Origin: Daedaleopsis sinensis
Lineage: Eukaryota > Basidiomycota > Agaricomycetes > Polyporales > Polyporaceae
Reading direction: 5' to 3'
Assembly (NCBI GenBank): GCA_033807695.1
Contig: CM066302.1
Location: forward strand, 2,356,001-2,420,000
Length of the DNA: 64,000 nucleotides
Within the stretch, counting starts at the first letter, position 1, and every line of letters begins with the position of its first letter. The notes under the pieces were generated by a model. That model was not told the origin of the DNA. It worked only from the letters and a program-made list of their open reading frames with translations, and ran no database searches. Made by a program: the position numbers and the translations under genes. This document shows, piece after piece, positions 11,497 to 21,888 of this stretch.

Positions 11497-12738
11497 ATGC
11501 CAGGGGACTACATATTCCCAACCGCGTGGCAATATGCTGTCGTACAAATGGACCCCGTTGCGATGGTCGAGCACCTTGGCGACTCTGTGGCGACTGCCGC
11601 CGCACAAGCGATGAAGCCAAAGAAGTATCTCGTATTTCTAGAGCATGTCAGTGCACGTCAGTCATCAGATGGCCTATCTGTACCTGCTAACGGTATATTT
11701 TTGATAGCCTCTTGGGCTACCAATGCCACAAAGTCCATGGTGTCGTTATCTTGTGAATCCTATTGCAACTACCCTCCGCCCCGCTGCTCCAGACATCGGT
11801 ATCACTCCTGATATGGTCATGCCAATATATCCCAACGAAGAGCACCTGCGAGGGCGCACACCCGTCATACCACAGCCACGGTTCCCTTTCAGCAATTGTT
11901 TCTACTGGATAGAGAGCATAATGATTGTTCGCATCCAGGTAAACCCTGATGGCTACGATAATAGCCGTTCTGTGAAGCTCGACTTAGATCAGTGTATGGC
12001 CCGCACTGTATGCTGGCGGGCCGACTTCGATCGAAGAGCGGAGAACGACGAACCTAGAGAGAGACCTCCGTCCGAAGCCTCTGATACCCAAGAGACTGGC
12101 ACAATATCCGACGTGTCTCGTCCTCATTCCGAGCTGTCACATTCCGGGTCGGTGTCTCGAGACGAGGACCTGGACTCCGACGGGAAGGTCGTGGCATCAT
12201 CCCGGCGGGTGAGCTCTGATCTCGACTTCCTTGTGAATATGGACGTCTTCGGCTGGGAGCCGGACCCCACGACACAGTTCCTTCCCCTCTTCAAGCTTTG
12301 GTTCGAGCTCGAAGATCACTTGACGGAGAGCACAATACCAAGTCCAGTCGAGCTTTATGAGGAGCAGGATACAATCAAACGGTAAGCACACATTTGGAGC
12401 CCCGTTCGTAAATGGCTCTGACTAGTGGTATTGTAACGACGCCTAGCATCATTGAAGACTCACTTTGCAGGAAGAGGAAGGAATATACGCCGCCCGCAGA
12501 TATTGCCACCCAAGTTCCCGATCCGACTTGTAGCCAGTCGAACGAACCGTTCAGCTCAGAACACCTCCCGTCAATTAGCTCTGAGCCACCTCCACCTCGA
12601 GAAGCTCAAAAGTCATCGAACCCGGTCGCAACGTCCAGCAACTTGAGTGTTCAAAACGTTCTCTCTGTGCAGAACCAGGAGGTAGCGGGCGAGGGAACAT
12701 CGCAAGGCAAGTTGTGTGATTTTGTGATACAGAGCTAG
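11497..12738 (+). CDS. Family A protein, copy A3 (uncharacterised)
   Basis: Exon 1 (11497-11646) encodes MPGDYIFPTAWQYAVVQMDP, VAMVEHLG and KPKKYLVFLEH. The intron ends at 11707. Exon 2 (11708-12383) carries PWCRYLVNPIATTLRPAAP, GITPDMVMPIYPNEE, FPFSNCFYWIES, a Ser/Glu-rich linker, MDVFGWEPDP, FLPLFKLWFELEDHL and IPSPVELYEEQDTIK. The conserved phase-2 intron ends at about 12447. It opens a third exon (IIEDSLCRKRKEYTPP) that runs through a Ser/Pro-rich tail to TAG at 12736-12738. The tail is unrelated in sequence to those of A2 and A4. A late intron near 12707 cannot be excluded. The gene is divergent from B2 and followed in tandem by A4. Confidence 0.62.
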
Positions 12739-13424
12739 CAATCTCACATAAGTTCCGATTCAAGATGATCGTCAAGACAAGAATCGAATGGTCGTGAAGA
12801 TCAGTAATCGAGCACTCATGCTAGCGAAGGCACGGGTTGTGTTGTGGAAGGTTCTCAAGCAGTTGCAAAGGAAGTCACGCTAGTATATACGCACGGTGTT
12901 TCGACGTTCGTGCGAGTCTATCCATTTGCTGAAAAGATAAACCGCGAGTGCCATTCGGTGCAAAGTTCAAGTAAGTATTTGTGTTGGTGGGCCTGCCAAG
13001 AGTGTATAAATGGTAGATAGTAGGGAACTCAACCCACCGACAAATGAGTACGGTGGTAATGCTATAACCGTCGGCCTCTCCTTGCATGCATGTCGGCGTT
13101 GGCAGTGATGAGTATCATAGCCGAGGAGCAGCTTTCCGACGATTCGATCGAGGCTGCTATGGCGTACGTGTTAAAACGTTAATGGCGTGACCCCTGCGCA
13201 AACATGCCATCACACGTACGAAGTATTTAGTGCTGGCGCTCTTGTTCTCCTCCATACTCCAACTTGAAGCTTATGCGCTACTACTTAGTCTCCGTCTTTC
13301 GCCAGTGGTTGTCTCGCTCAATCCATTGGAGACCTATTGCTTTGTGCTCACCTAGCGGTATTGTCCTGGCAGTTAACATCTGCCATCCTACCGATCGGAC
13401 TAGCCGCACAACTAGTATTTCGAC
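12739..13424. other. Intergenic region between A3 and A4
   Basis: About 690 bases with no exon chain. Unlike the other A promoters, nothing resembling family B lies here. It holds the 3' flank of A3 and the promoter of A4. Confidence 0.35.
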
Positions 13425-14990
13425 ATGGTTCGCCTCATTATCCCGCCACAATGGGCTTACGCCGTTATCCGTATAAAACCGGTGAAAATGGTGCAGGATT
13501 TAAAACTTGACGACCCAATCACACTGTCTGAAGCGATGAAGATGCCTACTAGGAAGTACCTTGCATACACGTATTGTGTGAGTTTGACGTGTCCTGCTGT
13601 GTTATTGTCGGCTCTAAAAAGTTTCTTTCTAGCCTGCCGAACTTCCTTTTCCAGATAGTCGTTGGTGCCGTTACAACATAGATATCGTTGGAACGACGCA
13701 GCTGTGCCCCGAAGATAAATTATGGGGGATCACTTCAGATATGGCAATCCCAATCGCTTCGGATTCATCTAATACTGTGCGCGACTGTGAAAAGTTCATG
13801 GTCCATCCAAGTCCTCCTTTCCCATTCCCAAACTGCGCTCACTGGCCACTGAACTTCACCAATGTCCGCATCCACATACCGAAGGGGGGCTTCGAGCATA
13901 TCGGGACATTTGAACTCGGCGAACGGGACGATTACAACCTGGGCGGCGTTCTCGGCGAGCATTGTGCCAATATAACATCGTCTCGCCATCATGATCCAGA
14001 GCCAACTTCATCTCCCCAAGCCTCCCCTGCCGATGGAGCTGCGATGACAGCTGTTGATCTCCTACAAAGTGGCGTCGACAATACTGTTATTACTGCCACG
14101 GATGGTGTTTCGGCAGACGTTCTCTCAGCTCTTTATCAGAGGGTCGTGCATGATGCAGACATGCTGACCTCAACTCCTTCCCGTTGCCACACCTCCTCAG
14201 ACGTAGCTCAGGTGAAATCATCATCCACCCCAACTCTAGCCACGGACTTCACGCCACCATCTACACCCCGGTCAACAAGCCCTCGACCTTTCATGAATAT
14301 CTTCGGTTGGGACCCGGACTCGACAACTGCGCTGGTACCCCTGGTTGACGTGTGGCTTGACCTCGGGAACCATATCTCAGCCGACGACATTCCCCATCCA
14401 CTTTATTTTCATGAAGAAGTCAAGGCTATCACATCGTGAGCTTCTCCTTATTTTTTGGGCCTCAGCTGCATAACTGACAACTCAACGTCGTCAGTATCAT
14501 CAGTCGGGGGCTAGCACGCAAGGTCAAATTCGAACAACTTGTGGCGAGCCGCCAAGCCATTGATTCCGAAGCTGACCTCTGCTGGCCTGGTAGAGATGGA
14601 CTCCACACGAACATCCTCCCTCCTATTCCCAGCTCACGCACATCCATTGCCGACGACGGGTCAATCTCTAACTCGGACGCTCCGTCATCTCCCGATGATC
14701 GCGCCATCCGTGTCCCCAATGCGCCTCCCGGATCTATCCCTCAACCCGACGACTCCGTCCTATGCTCTGGTGGTCTCATCGACGCTCCGCTAAGTATAGG
14801 GCAACAGCCGGTGCACGAAAAGACTGATATCGTGCACATGCCGACAGCTCGCCACCATATAAGTGAAGGTATGTCTCTTGAACCTGCGTTCAACTATGGC
14901 CACATCCCCCGTGCTAATCGAGGCGGTCCAGGTGACAATTCCCCGCGACTCCTTGGCAAGAACAAATCGAAGATTGTTCAGTTGCTCTGA
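13425..14990 (+). CDS. Family A protein, copy A4 (uncharacterised)
   Basis: Exon 1 (13425-13578) encodes MVRLIIPPQWAYAVIRIKPV, KMVQDLKLDD and RKYLAYTYC. Exon 2 starts at about 13634 with LPFPDSRWCRYNIDIVG and carries GITSDMAIPIASD, FPFPNCAHW, a linker of about 130 residues, MNIFGWDPDS, LVPLVDVWLDLGNHI and IPHPLYFHEEVKAIT. The conserved phase-2 intron (about 14438-14494) leads to IISRGLARKVKFEQLVASRQ and a Ser/Pro-rich tail ending LLGKNKSKIVQLL at TGA 14988-14990. An alternative intron from 14869 would change the last 40 residues. This copy has lost the usual LRP after the CRY block. It has no B partner and sits directly behind A3, so it may have arisen by duplication of the A half alone. Confidence 0.6.
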
Positions 14991-15409
14991 ATGCTTGGGA
15001 AGGCATTCTGTGTATTTTCGTCGGACTCCTCTTAATCCCAAGTCATCACGCTGTCGGAAAACTGGCAGCTTCAGTGGTCGAAGTTCCCAGTAACTTGAAG
15101 CGCTTTGCTGCACGTCCGAACCTATAATCCATCTTTATCACTTGCTATGCCCCTTCTTGATATCAGCTGTACGCGGTAGTCTTAGCGAGCAATACCACTA
15201 CAATGTTGTAGTACCACCGTTAGACTTTAGTACTGGTAGTATTCGAACCAGAATCTGAATCGAACCTCTGACCATGATGCCGCACTGCCGGTGTAGGCGC
15301 GCGCTTCTCAGGTTTTACTCCTTCCATGACGGTGAACGCATCTACTATCCTATTCCTAACATTCTCGTACACCTAGCCTCTGTCTACCTACTTGAACATC
15401 ACCACAACA
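14991..15409. other. Intergenic region between A4 and the SR-rich gene
   Basis: About 420 bases. A stretch near 15240-15275 contains GAATCGAACC, which resembles a tRNA T-arm in reverse, but no cloverleaf can be completed. No gene is supported. Confidence 0.35.
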
Positions 15410-16625
15410 ATGGAGGGGTCTTCCAGAGGAGGTGCAAGGGATCATGGTCGGTCAAGAGGGACTCGAGATGACCGCCGACGGTCTCGCTCCCGTTCCCCCG
15501 CAAACCATTCACGACGGCGCGAGCGTTCGCGATCGCGTTCTCCTCGCCGACGCTCGCGCAGCCCAAGACGACGGCTCTCTCCCGGGCGCTCACGATCGAC
15601 CTCGCGGTCTGGGAGGAGAGACCGGCAAGAACGGGCTCGTGGCAGGTCGACGTCACGCTCGCGGTCGCGGTCAAAGGATGGCCGACGCGACCGCTCGAGA
15701 GAGAGGGAGAGGCGAAGACGGTCGCGCTCCGTGTCTAGCTCGTCCTCGAGCTCCTCGGACCACATACGGCACAAGAAGAAGGACAAGCACAAAAAGCGGC
15801 GGAGCAGGAGCCGGGACAAAGATAAGGACAAGGACAGGAAGGAGAAGAAGAAGAGTAAGAAGGACAAGAAGGTGTGTGCTCTCTTCTATCCATCCTGGCT
15901 GGCTCGAACCACCTTTGCGCACGCAGAAGCACAAGAGCGGAGCAGTAGGCCATCACCAGTGGGGCAAATACGGTCTCATCAACGAGACCGAGTACGTGCC
16001 CGTCCATGCGCATCGTGCTCGCTCCCACTGACTCTGTGACGCAGTTTGTACAACAAGGAGCAGGAGTTCCGCGCATGGCTGGTCGAGGAGCGCAAGGTGA
16101 ACCCCGAAACGATCTCAAAAGACCAGACGAAGAAAGAGTTCGCGCGTTTCGTGGAGGACTACAACACGGGTGCGTCGCACACTCCTTCTGCTTCGCTGTC
16201 GCTGTCGCCTCGTCGCGGCGGTCCATGCTCATGCCTGACATTCGTTGCGCGATCACAGCGACCCTCCCCCACGAGAAGTTCTACCATATGGAAGAGTACG
16301 AGCGCCGGATGTCTGCCATGCGCGCAGGGGAATACGTGCCCCCGCAGGACGACTCGTACGATCCCACCGCGGACATGCGCGCTCACGAGAGCACCCACAA
16401 GCGCCGCGTCATCGAGCACGAAACGTATATGAGCAAAGACCAACTCATGGAGCTGCGTCGGGTGCAGAACGAGCGGATACAGGTGCGTGCGACCTTCTCG
16501 CCGTTGCACCGGCATCGCTGACGGGAGGTCGCTTTGCTCGACAGGCGGGGAAGATGAAGCAGCTCGGGATGGAGATCAAGCAGACCATGGGTGTCAGGAT
16601 GGACGGGACGATGTTCGACGGATGA
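15410..16625 (+). CDS. SR-rich nuclear protein, similar to plant style cell-cycle inhibitor 1
   Basis: Five exons: 15410-15871, 15927-15991, 16045-16169, 16259-16482 and 16545-16625. The first 150 residues are an arginine-serine domain (repeated SRSRSP and RRSRSR) running into a lysine-rich block (DKDKDRKEKKKSKKDKK). After it comes a conserved C-terminal domain: HHQWGKYGLINET, EFRAWLVEERKVNPETISKD, KEFARFVEDYNTATLPHEKF, YERRMSAMRAGEYVPP, MELRRVQNERIQ and VRMDGTMFDG at the end. The EFRAWLxEE and FxxFVxDYN pattern resembles plant SCI1-like proteins. RS domains usually mark pre-mRNA splicing or nuclear-speckle proteins, so a nuclear role is inferred. The start is the ATG at 15410; an in-frame TTG lies 18 bases upstream. 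The gene looks intact and is probably a housekeeping gene amid the family A copies. Confidence 0.75.
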
Positions 16626-17080
16626 ACGGTGAGGTGTATGACATCCGGACTAGTCGCATGCCTCTCGTGCGCAGCAAGTATTGCTGTTCTTTCCCGCCAG
16701 GTGTGGGTTGTATGGATCCGATAGCGCGTGCACTGGTTTCCAGGTCAAACTCTCCCAAGTCACGGTAGTCCTAGACATGTTGTGGGCTTGTGTTCATCAC
16801 CATCCATCAACATCGGAGGTATGTTGAGATACGTTGTAGATGACTTCGAAGACGTGATGACTTGCAATGCCACATCTCGAACAGTTCATGGAGCGAAGAG
16901 AGGCCCTGAAAATGTTGCATCGTCTAGTAATGTACACATGAAGTGAATGTCCAAGTCTCGATGATACAGTGTGCTGTGTTATGGCAGAAATTAGTGCTAG
17001 GTAAGTATATCGCTTGTTCGCCTATGCGTGCGCCCATAAGGAATCTCAATGTCTAGATGGTTTTCAAATTTGAAGTGCGT
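16626..17080. other. Intergenic region between the SR-rich gene and A5
   Basis: About 450 bases between convergent genes, with no open frame of note and no repeat visible. Confidence 0.35.
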
Positions 17081-18365
17081 CTAGCTCGGGACCTTGTTCA
17101 CAAGCCAGTTGCGCACCGTTCGTCTCGGGTTCGCCCTGTCGCTCTGTACTTTCTGCGTGAGTGTCGTGGTAGTACGCTCAACAGAGACGAGATCACTCAC
17201 CCTCCCTCTGGAAGCACCGTCGGAGATGTCTCTTGAACCCGGATTTGCGCCGCGTGACAACCTCTTGTTGTTCGCGAAGACGGAGAATAGCTCTATTCTT
17301 TTGCGCGCTGCGTGGATGATTCTGATACGCGGTGAGCATGACACGCTATTGTTATCGGAAGGACATGCAAACGAAGCAACTTACTGCTGTATTTGTCTGC
17401 ATTCCTCGAACAGTTCCATTGGTGACGGAATCTCGTCCGCTCTCAGGTGGGACTCGAGGTCGTACCATATGTCGAGTATCGGATAGATATCAAGCCCGTT
17501 CGGCTCTTCAGGTGTCTCTGAGACATCTTCGATGCTGATCGGAGAGAGGTTGGCGTCGTCGTGGGCGGGACGTCCGCCGCCACTCCGCGGTGGCGTCGCA
17601 GTGACTGCCTCGCTAGCTGCTCGCCGCGGTGACGCGTCGGAGTGGCACATCTCTGCGTGCACGTGGTACAGTCCCTTCAGAACGCAACCTTTGGGGCGAC
17701 AGAAGAGAGGCACTCACCGAATTCATGGGGGGTGCCACTGCAGCTCCTACATGTATCATGGTCCGGGCCGTCGTGCTCCGCCGCCGCCTCTCGGATGGCT
17801 CTCCGTCGTAGCCGGTCCTCGCTCACCGTCCTCTGCAGGACGAAGTGTCCACTGGACTCGAGCCCGCACGCGTTCCGCGTGTCGTACACCCCGGCGGGCG
17901 GGCCACGGAGGCGGACCTTGAGCGCAGCATGGGACCAGTGGTAGCAGCGCGGAAACGGGAACGGTCGGCGGGTGCTCCGGAGAGGCGCCCGCGAGGGATG
18001 ATCCGTGTTTGGGAAGATTGGTATGCACATGTCCGCGGTGAGCCCCTGAGCGCGGTCCTCGCAGCGCATCGTCGTCGCGATGGGGCTCACGACGAAGTAG
18101 TGCCAGGGGCCCTGCGGTGCGCCAGGAGGACGAAAGATCTGCGAAAGAGGTTGAAGGTCAGAGCACTAGCACTTGGCGGAGACCGGTCGAGATGAGTGGG
18201 TGATATCGATGTCCTTACATGCGCCTGGAGATAGACAAGGTACTTCTTAGGGGCCATTTTGCGGGCCTCCGCGAGTGCGATGGGGTCCTGGAGGTCGGCG
18301 ACCATCGCAACTGGGTCTATTCGTATGACCGCGTAGCTGTTGAGGACGGGGAGAGGGTTCATCAT
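17081..18365 (-). CDS. Family A protein, copy A5 (uncharacterised)
   Basis: The start chosen is ATG at 18365 (MMNPLPVLNSYAVIRIDPVA) because it gives the same leader length as the other copies; the frame stays open upstream to 18485. Exon 1 ends at 18219 after KKYLVYLQAH. Exon 2 carries WHYFVVSPIATTMRCED, GLTADMCIPIFPN, FPFPRCYHW and LKVRLRGPP. A small intron (about 17692-17720) then leads to the acidic linker and LDIYPILDIWYDLESHL, then IPSPMELFEECRQIQ. The conserved phase-2 intron opens a last exon IIHAARKRIELFSVFANNKR that ends LVNKVPS at TAG 17081. The DxFGW motif is replaced by GLDIYP. The copy lacks a B partner: the 250 bases upstream of its start show no family B sequence. Confidence 0.62.
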
Positions 18366-18621
18366 GGATGGAGGTCTGAAGGTGGGCGATTGTAGTGCGA
18401 CGAAAGAGAGTGAGACTTGACGACAGTTCAATTGAGCGTTGGGGTATAGTAAGGCACCGGAAGCAGGGAAGCCTAGAACAGCCATTGACGTAGGCGCACA
18501 TGCTGTGTACCTCGCCGGGACGGATGGTCATTCTCACAGGGCGTGCCTGAGCTCGTAGAGGCACCGTGCCCTACCGTGCCTTGCCAAGCACCTCAGCCGA
18601 GCTCAGCCTGCTCAGGCCTGC
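18366..18621. other. Intergenic region upstream of A5
   Basis: A short spacer with a G+C-rich direct repeat (gctcaggcct copies near 18600-18630). No coding exon is supported. Confidence 0.3.
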
Positions 18622-19285
18622 TCAGGCCCGGCGAAGAAAGGGGAAGAAAGGAATCATGACGTACGGTAGCGTACAGAGTTTATAGATTGACTTGCCTTCC
18701 TGAAGATAAGTCGCCGACTCATCGGCGACGACTCGGGGACCTTCGGGGACTCTGTGGCATTCCTGAACGATATTGTATTTAGAAGTTCAAGCCAGCCTTG
18801 TAGGGGGCTTACCGGGAACGGCCATTGGGACGATTCCAGGCAACACTCTGTCTCCGATGATACTCAGCTTCAACTTCGTGCAAGCATAGGGTAGAATCGT
18901 CGCCACGTTTGTGGCCGCTGGTGGCTGGCGAGCAACGGCCAGTGCTGGGAAGAACTCCGGACCTCCAACGTGACTGCAATCAATGACAATTGCTCGACCG
19001 ATACGAACATTCTGCGCAACCTTCCTGGTGAGATCGAGCTATTACAAGTCAATCTCTTACTGCACAGCAGGGAAGGTTGCCTGGGTATCCATCCGAGAGT
19101 ACCTGACATATCATAGGATGGACAAAGCAGTGAATGACATTTCGCGCACGCTGTGAACTTGAATCAGCAAGAGCACGCACCGCACTTAGCAGATTACCCG
19201 TGACTTCGTGCCATTTACTCCTCCATATCTGTGCATAGGCAGCATAAGTCTTAAGATCGAGTTGTCCTTGAGCTAGATGATACAA
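18622..19285 (-). pseudogene. Helicase-like gene fragment (SF1 motif II/III region)
   Basis: On the minus strand an open segment from 19285 (QLDLKTYAAYAQIWRSKWHE and QRARNVIHCFVHPMICQ) joins through an intron (about 19106-19035) to VAQNVRIGRAIVIDCSHVGG, PEFFPALAVARQPPAATNVA and LKLSIIGDRVLPGIVPMAV. The pair IVIDCS and IIGDRVLPGIVP resembles motifs II (DEAS/DECS) and III (GDxxQLPP) of UPF1/DNA2-type superfamily 1 helicases, which are abundant in Agaricomycetes. The acidic Glu of motif II is missing and no Walker A is seen, so any ATPase activity is doubtful. A last exon (CHRVPEGPRVVADESATYLQ onward) ends with TGA at 18622. This is probably a remnant. The assignment is weak and the 5' limit is unknown. 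Confidence 0.3.
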
Positions 19286-20317
19286 TGGTTCGCGGCGTCG
19301 AGTACTTAGAGGTAAGTACGAGGAAGGGCACGATTATAGCCGCCCGTCGTTGTGGCGACGATGGCAAATGCCGGCCCAGAGCTTTGCAGTGTGCATTCAT
19401 CATCATCTGCTGCCAGCTTTCCATCTTGCAATTGCGTTGTCCATCTCCAACTTGCTCTCTGTTTGCCTCTCATGGTCCGCCAACAAAGCTGCGCTGTTCT
19501 ATTCACGACGAGCCCATCCCTATGGCTCTCGTTACTGCATGCCTCACGTTACTGACTGTGATACGTACAGCCCGCCTGCGGCCCTGGCGAGCCAAGGCTT
19601 CTCGGACGCCGTGTACTGAATGTGTGTCTTTCAAGCTCGTTACCATGGTATGCACATTGCTGCAAAGACATGGCGGCGGACAGACTTCCACGCCCCTGCT
19701 GTTTCCCTGGGATAACATCGTGCCATCACAGGTACGTTCTCAGGTGTCACCGATGATCCTCAGTCAACAGTCCGCACATGAGAAGACCGAGCCAGGGATT
19801 GCTTCTACCAGGATGTCGTACTCCGGAAGGTTGTCGTTCCGCCCCGCAGTGGAACTTCCGCCGCCGTACCGGGCACGGGTGTGGGACCGCATTTGTCAAA
19901 TTGGCACAGGCGTCGACCAGGTACTGCGCGTTCCATCAGTGGGCGACCACGATCCTGCTGGTACTCAGGCGCACCGGCATGTGCGTACGCGTACGACTGT
20001 TCCTCGAGCGCAAGGGACTGACCCTCATGCGTCTCACACTTCGCGGTGCGTGCGAGCCAGGTACGTGGCCAGATATGTACTATGTTGCGTACGGCGTCGC
20101 GCCTCATCGATATACCCTTCTGATATGACAAGGGCTGCAGGACTCCTTTCAACTGTACGCATATGTCACTTCTTGCTATCTTTTGTGCAGTATTCAGATG
20201 GATGGCGGCTCTAATTCTTCCTGTCTGTGTATCAGTACATCCGTCCCAACACGTATGCGTATGTGTGGATCGCAAGCTGCGAAAACGATAGAACTCATGT
20301 GCCAGTTTGACAATGAC
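19286..20317. other. About 1 kb without a supported gene
   Basis: Several overlapping frames occur on both strands (for example a hydrophobic stretch FHLAIALSISNLLSVCLSWS near 19420), but no chain of exons with consistent phase can be built. It may be decayed coding sequence. Confidence 0.3.
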
Positions 20318-20984
20318 GAGGTTCTCCTCCGCAGCTTCGTACGTCACCGTCCAGTACCTACACGTATGCGTGACCGCTGACACCGTGACCTGCTGGCCCT
20401 TCGGCGCCCGCACCGTCTCGATGTGCAGGTCACCCCGACTGTCGACACATGACCGTCTGGCGCACGTAGTCCATGCAGTGCCTGTGCCGTACAAGACCCA
20501 GCATCTTCGGCTCCGCGTCTGGGGGCGTGTCCGCGTAGTAGTCGACGATCATGTCGCGCACGATGTCGAGGGACCGGAGCTGGTGGAACATGGACATCGT
20601 GAACGGGCGGCCGGCGGACCCGACGTGGACGACCGCGTCGCCCGGGGGCAGCGTCGCGTTCCACTCCGCGACCCCGAGGTCAGTACTCAGTCTCGATCGA
20701 GTACTGCACGCTGTCCTCGTGCGAGAGGTACACAGGGGCGGGCGGCCACGCGCGAGGCCCGGGGTCGTCCCGTCCATGGTATGCTGTGTCGGAGGCGGGG
20801 CACGCGCCGCGCGCGGGGGTCAGCGTTGGGCCCGAGCGGGAGACGGAAGTGTAAGAGACGTACTGTACTCGTCGGGGACTGCTCGAGGGACGTCGCGCTC
20901 GAACAGACGGTTTGCTGCGAAGAGCGTCGCGGATAGGGCGCACAGAGAAGTGGTGATTTTAAAGGTGCTGAAAGAGAGCGCCAT
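20318..20984 (-). pseudogene. UstYa/DUF3328-like protein, frameshifted
   Basis: The start at 20984 (MALSFSTFKITTSLCALSAT) gives one N-terminal membrane anchor, as in UstYa proteins. The luminal part is recognisable in pieces: AWPPAPVYLSHEDSVQYSIE, then in another frame LGVAEWNATLPPGDAVVHVG, RPFTMSMFHQLRSLDIVRDM (first HxxR/HC-type motif) and RHRHCMDYVRQTVMCR (second HC motif). Then again in another frame come RGDLHIETVRAPKGQQ and THTCRYWTVTYEAAEEN. The frame changes fall near 20690 and near 20448. The second fits a 7-base insertion between two copies of GTCG. No intron of normal size explains either change. Known family members oxidise or cyclise peptides and other secondary metabolites. This copy is probably dead unless the breaks are sequence errors. 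Confidence 0.6.
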
Positions 20985-21586
20985 GCCTCTGCAGTGAGGT
21001 GGGTCTCCCGTCGGCCCAGGGAGCGCCGACTTGGTGGTAGTAGAGGTGAAGGAAGAGAGGCGAGGAGCGCTGTTGTGACTCAACCGACGCGGTCAAGTAC
21101 TGGTCAAAGTAAGTCACTACTAACGGCAAATGCAATCATCGACGCGTCAGGGCCGCAAGTCTCTCGATCTATCGAGTGGCAGTGATGTGACGGCAAGAAC
21201 GGACTTACGCGAACGTACTATGTAGTACTCAAGCTCACCATTCGAAAGGGCATCTCTTTGAGCAATGAGTACGCTGTATTTCAATCCTTAGGGATTTCGC
21301 ACCGCGTTCGTGTACAAGTCCAACCGGCGCTGTGAGAATTTACTGTGACTCATGCTTGAGACGAGATGTTCTGCTGCTATATAGGCTTCAGCCTGCAGAG
21401 ACTGAGTGATACATTTGAAATGTGACAACCCTGCAAGCAAGGACATGTTTACAAGTGGTACAACATTTGCATACATGCAAGAATAGATAGAGGTATGGCA
21501 GATAAACCGGTCCTTCAGAAGTCTAGTATGTCACAAGTCAACATCGGCGAAAGGCAAAGCACTGGAGAGCAAGCCCACCATGATGC
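20985..21586. other. Intergenic region
   Basis: About 600 bases with no supported exon or repeat. Confidence 0.3.
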
Positions 21587-21779
21587 TTAGAAGCAGGCAT
21601 CGGTGTCCGAAATTGCGTCGCAGTTGACACCGGGAGGGGTGGAGGCCTCTGTCGGCGAGTTGATGAGCGATCTTCTAGAGGACGCGAACCGAAGAGTACT
21701 GACCTGTGAGCTCCACGGGGACGGCGACCACAACAGCGGCGAAGAGAGAGAGAGCAAAGAGGAGCTGCTTGAACTGCAT
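21587..21779 (-). CDS. Small secreted peptide of 45 residues
   Basis: Exon 1 starts at ATG 21779 and encodes a textbook signal peptide (MQFKQLLFALSLFAAVVVAV, then PVELT). A GT-AG intron of about 70 bases follows and keeps phase into a short second exon, EASTPPGVNCDAISDTDACF, ending with TAA at 21587-21589. After cleavage near Ala19-Val20 the mature peptide would be about 25 residues with two cysteines, enough for one disulphide. No pheromone-type CaaX end is present, although the C-terminal CF was checked for it. Many basidiomycete genomes encode short secreted peptides of this kind with unknown roles. A TATAAAG box lies about 105 bases upstream. The gene is too short for most gene finders. 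Confidence 0.6.
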
Positions 21780-21881
21780 GGTGATGACGAGAGAAGGGTG
21801 GTTCGGGGAGTGTTCGAGGAGTGGAAGTTGAATGCGAGGATGCGGTTGTCCCGTGCTGTTCTCCACCTGTCGTGGCCGGAC

Positions 21882-21888
21882 CTTTATA
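21882..21888 (-). promoter_or_regulatory. TATA box of the small secreted peptide gene
   Basis: TATAAAG on the minus strand, about 105 bases upstream of the ATG at 21779. That position suits a short 5' leader. It is the clearest TATA box seen in this window. Confidence 0.45.

Noticed and set aside
15230..15285. Possible tRNA on the minus strand (GGTTCGATTC T-arm-like string)
   Set aside because: No acceptor stem, anticodon arm or D-arm can be paired around it.
19805..20494. 229-codon open frame on the minus strand
   Set aside because: Only its first part belongs to the UstYa-like remnant. The rest is low-information sequence with no recognisable block.
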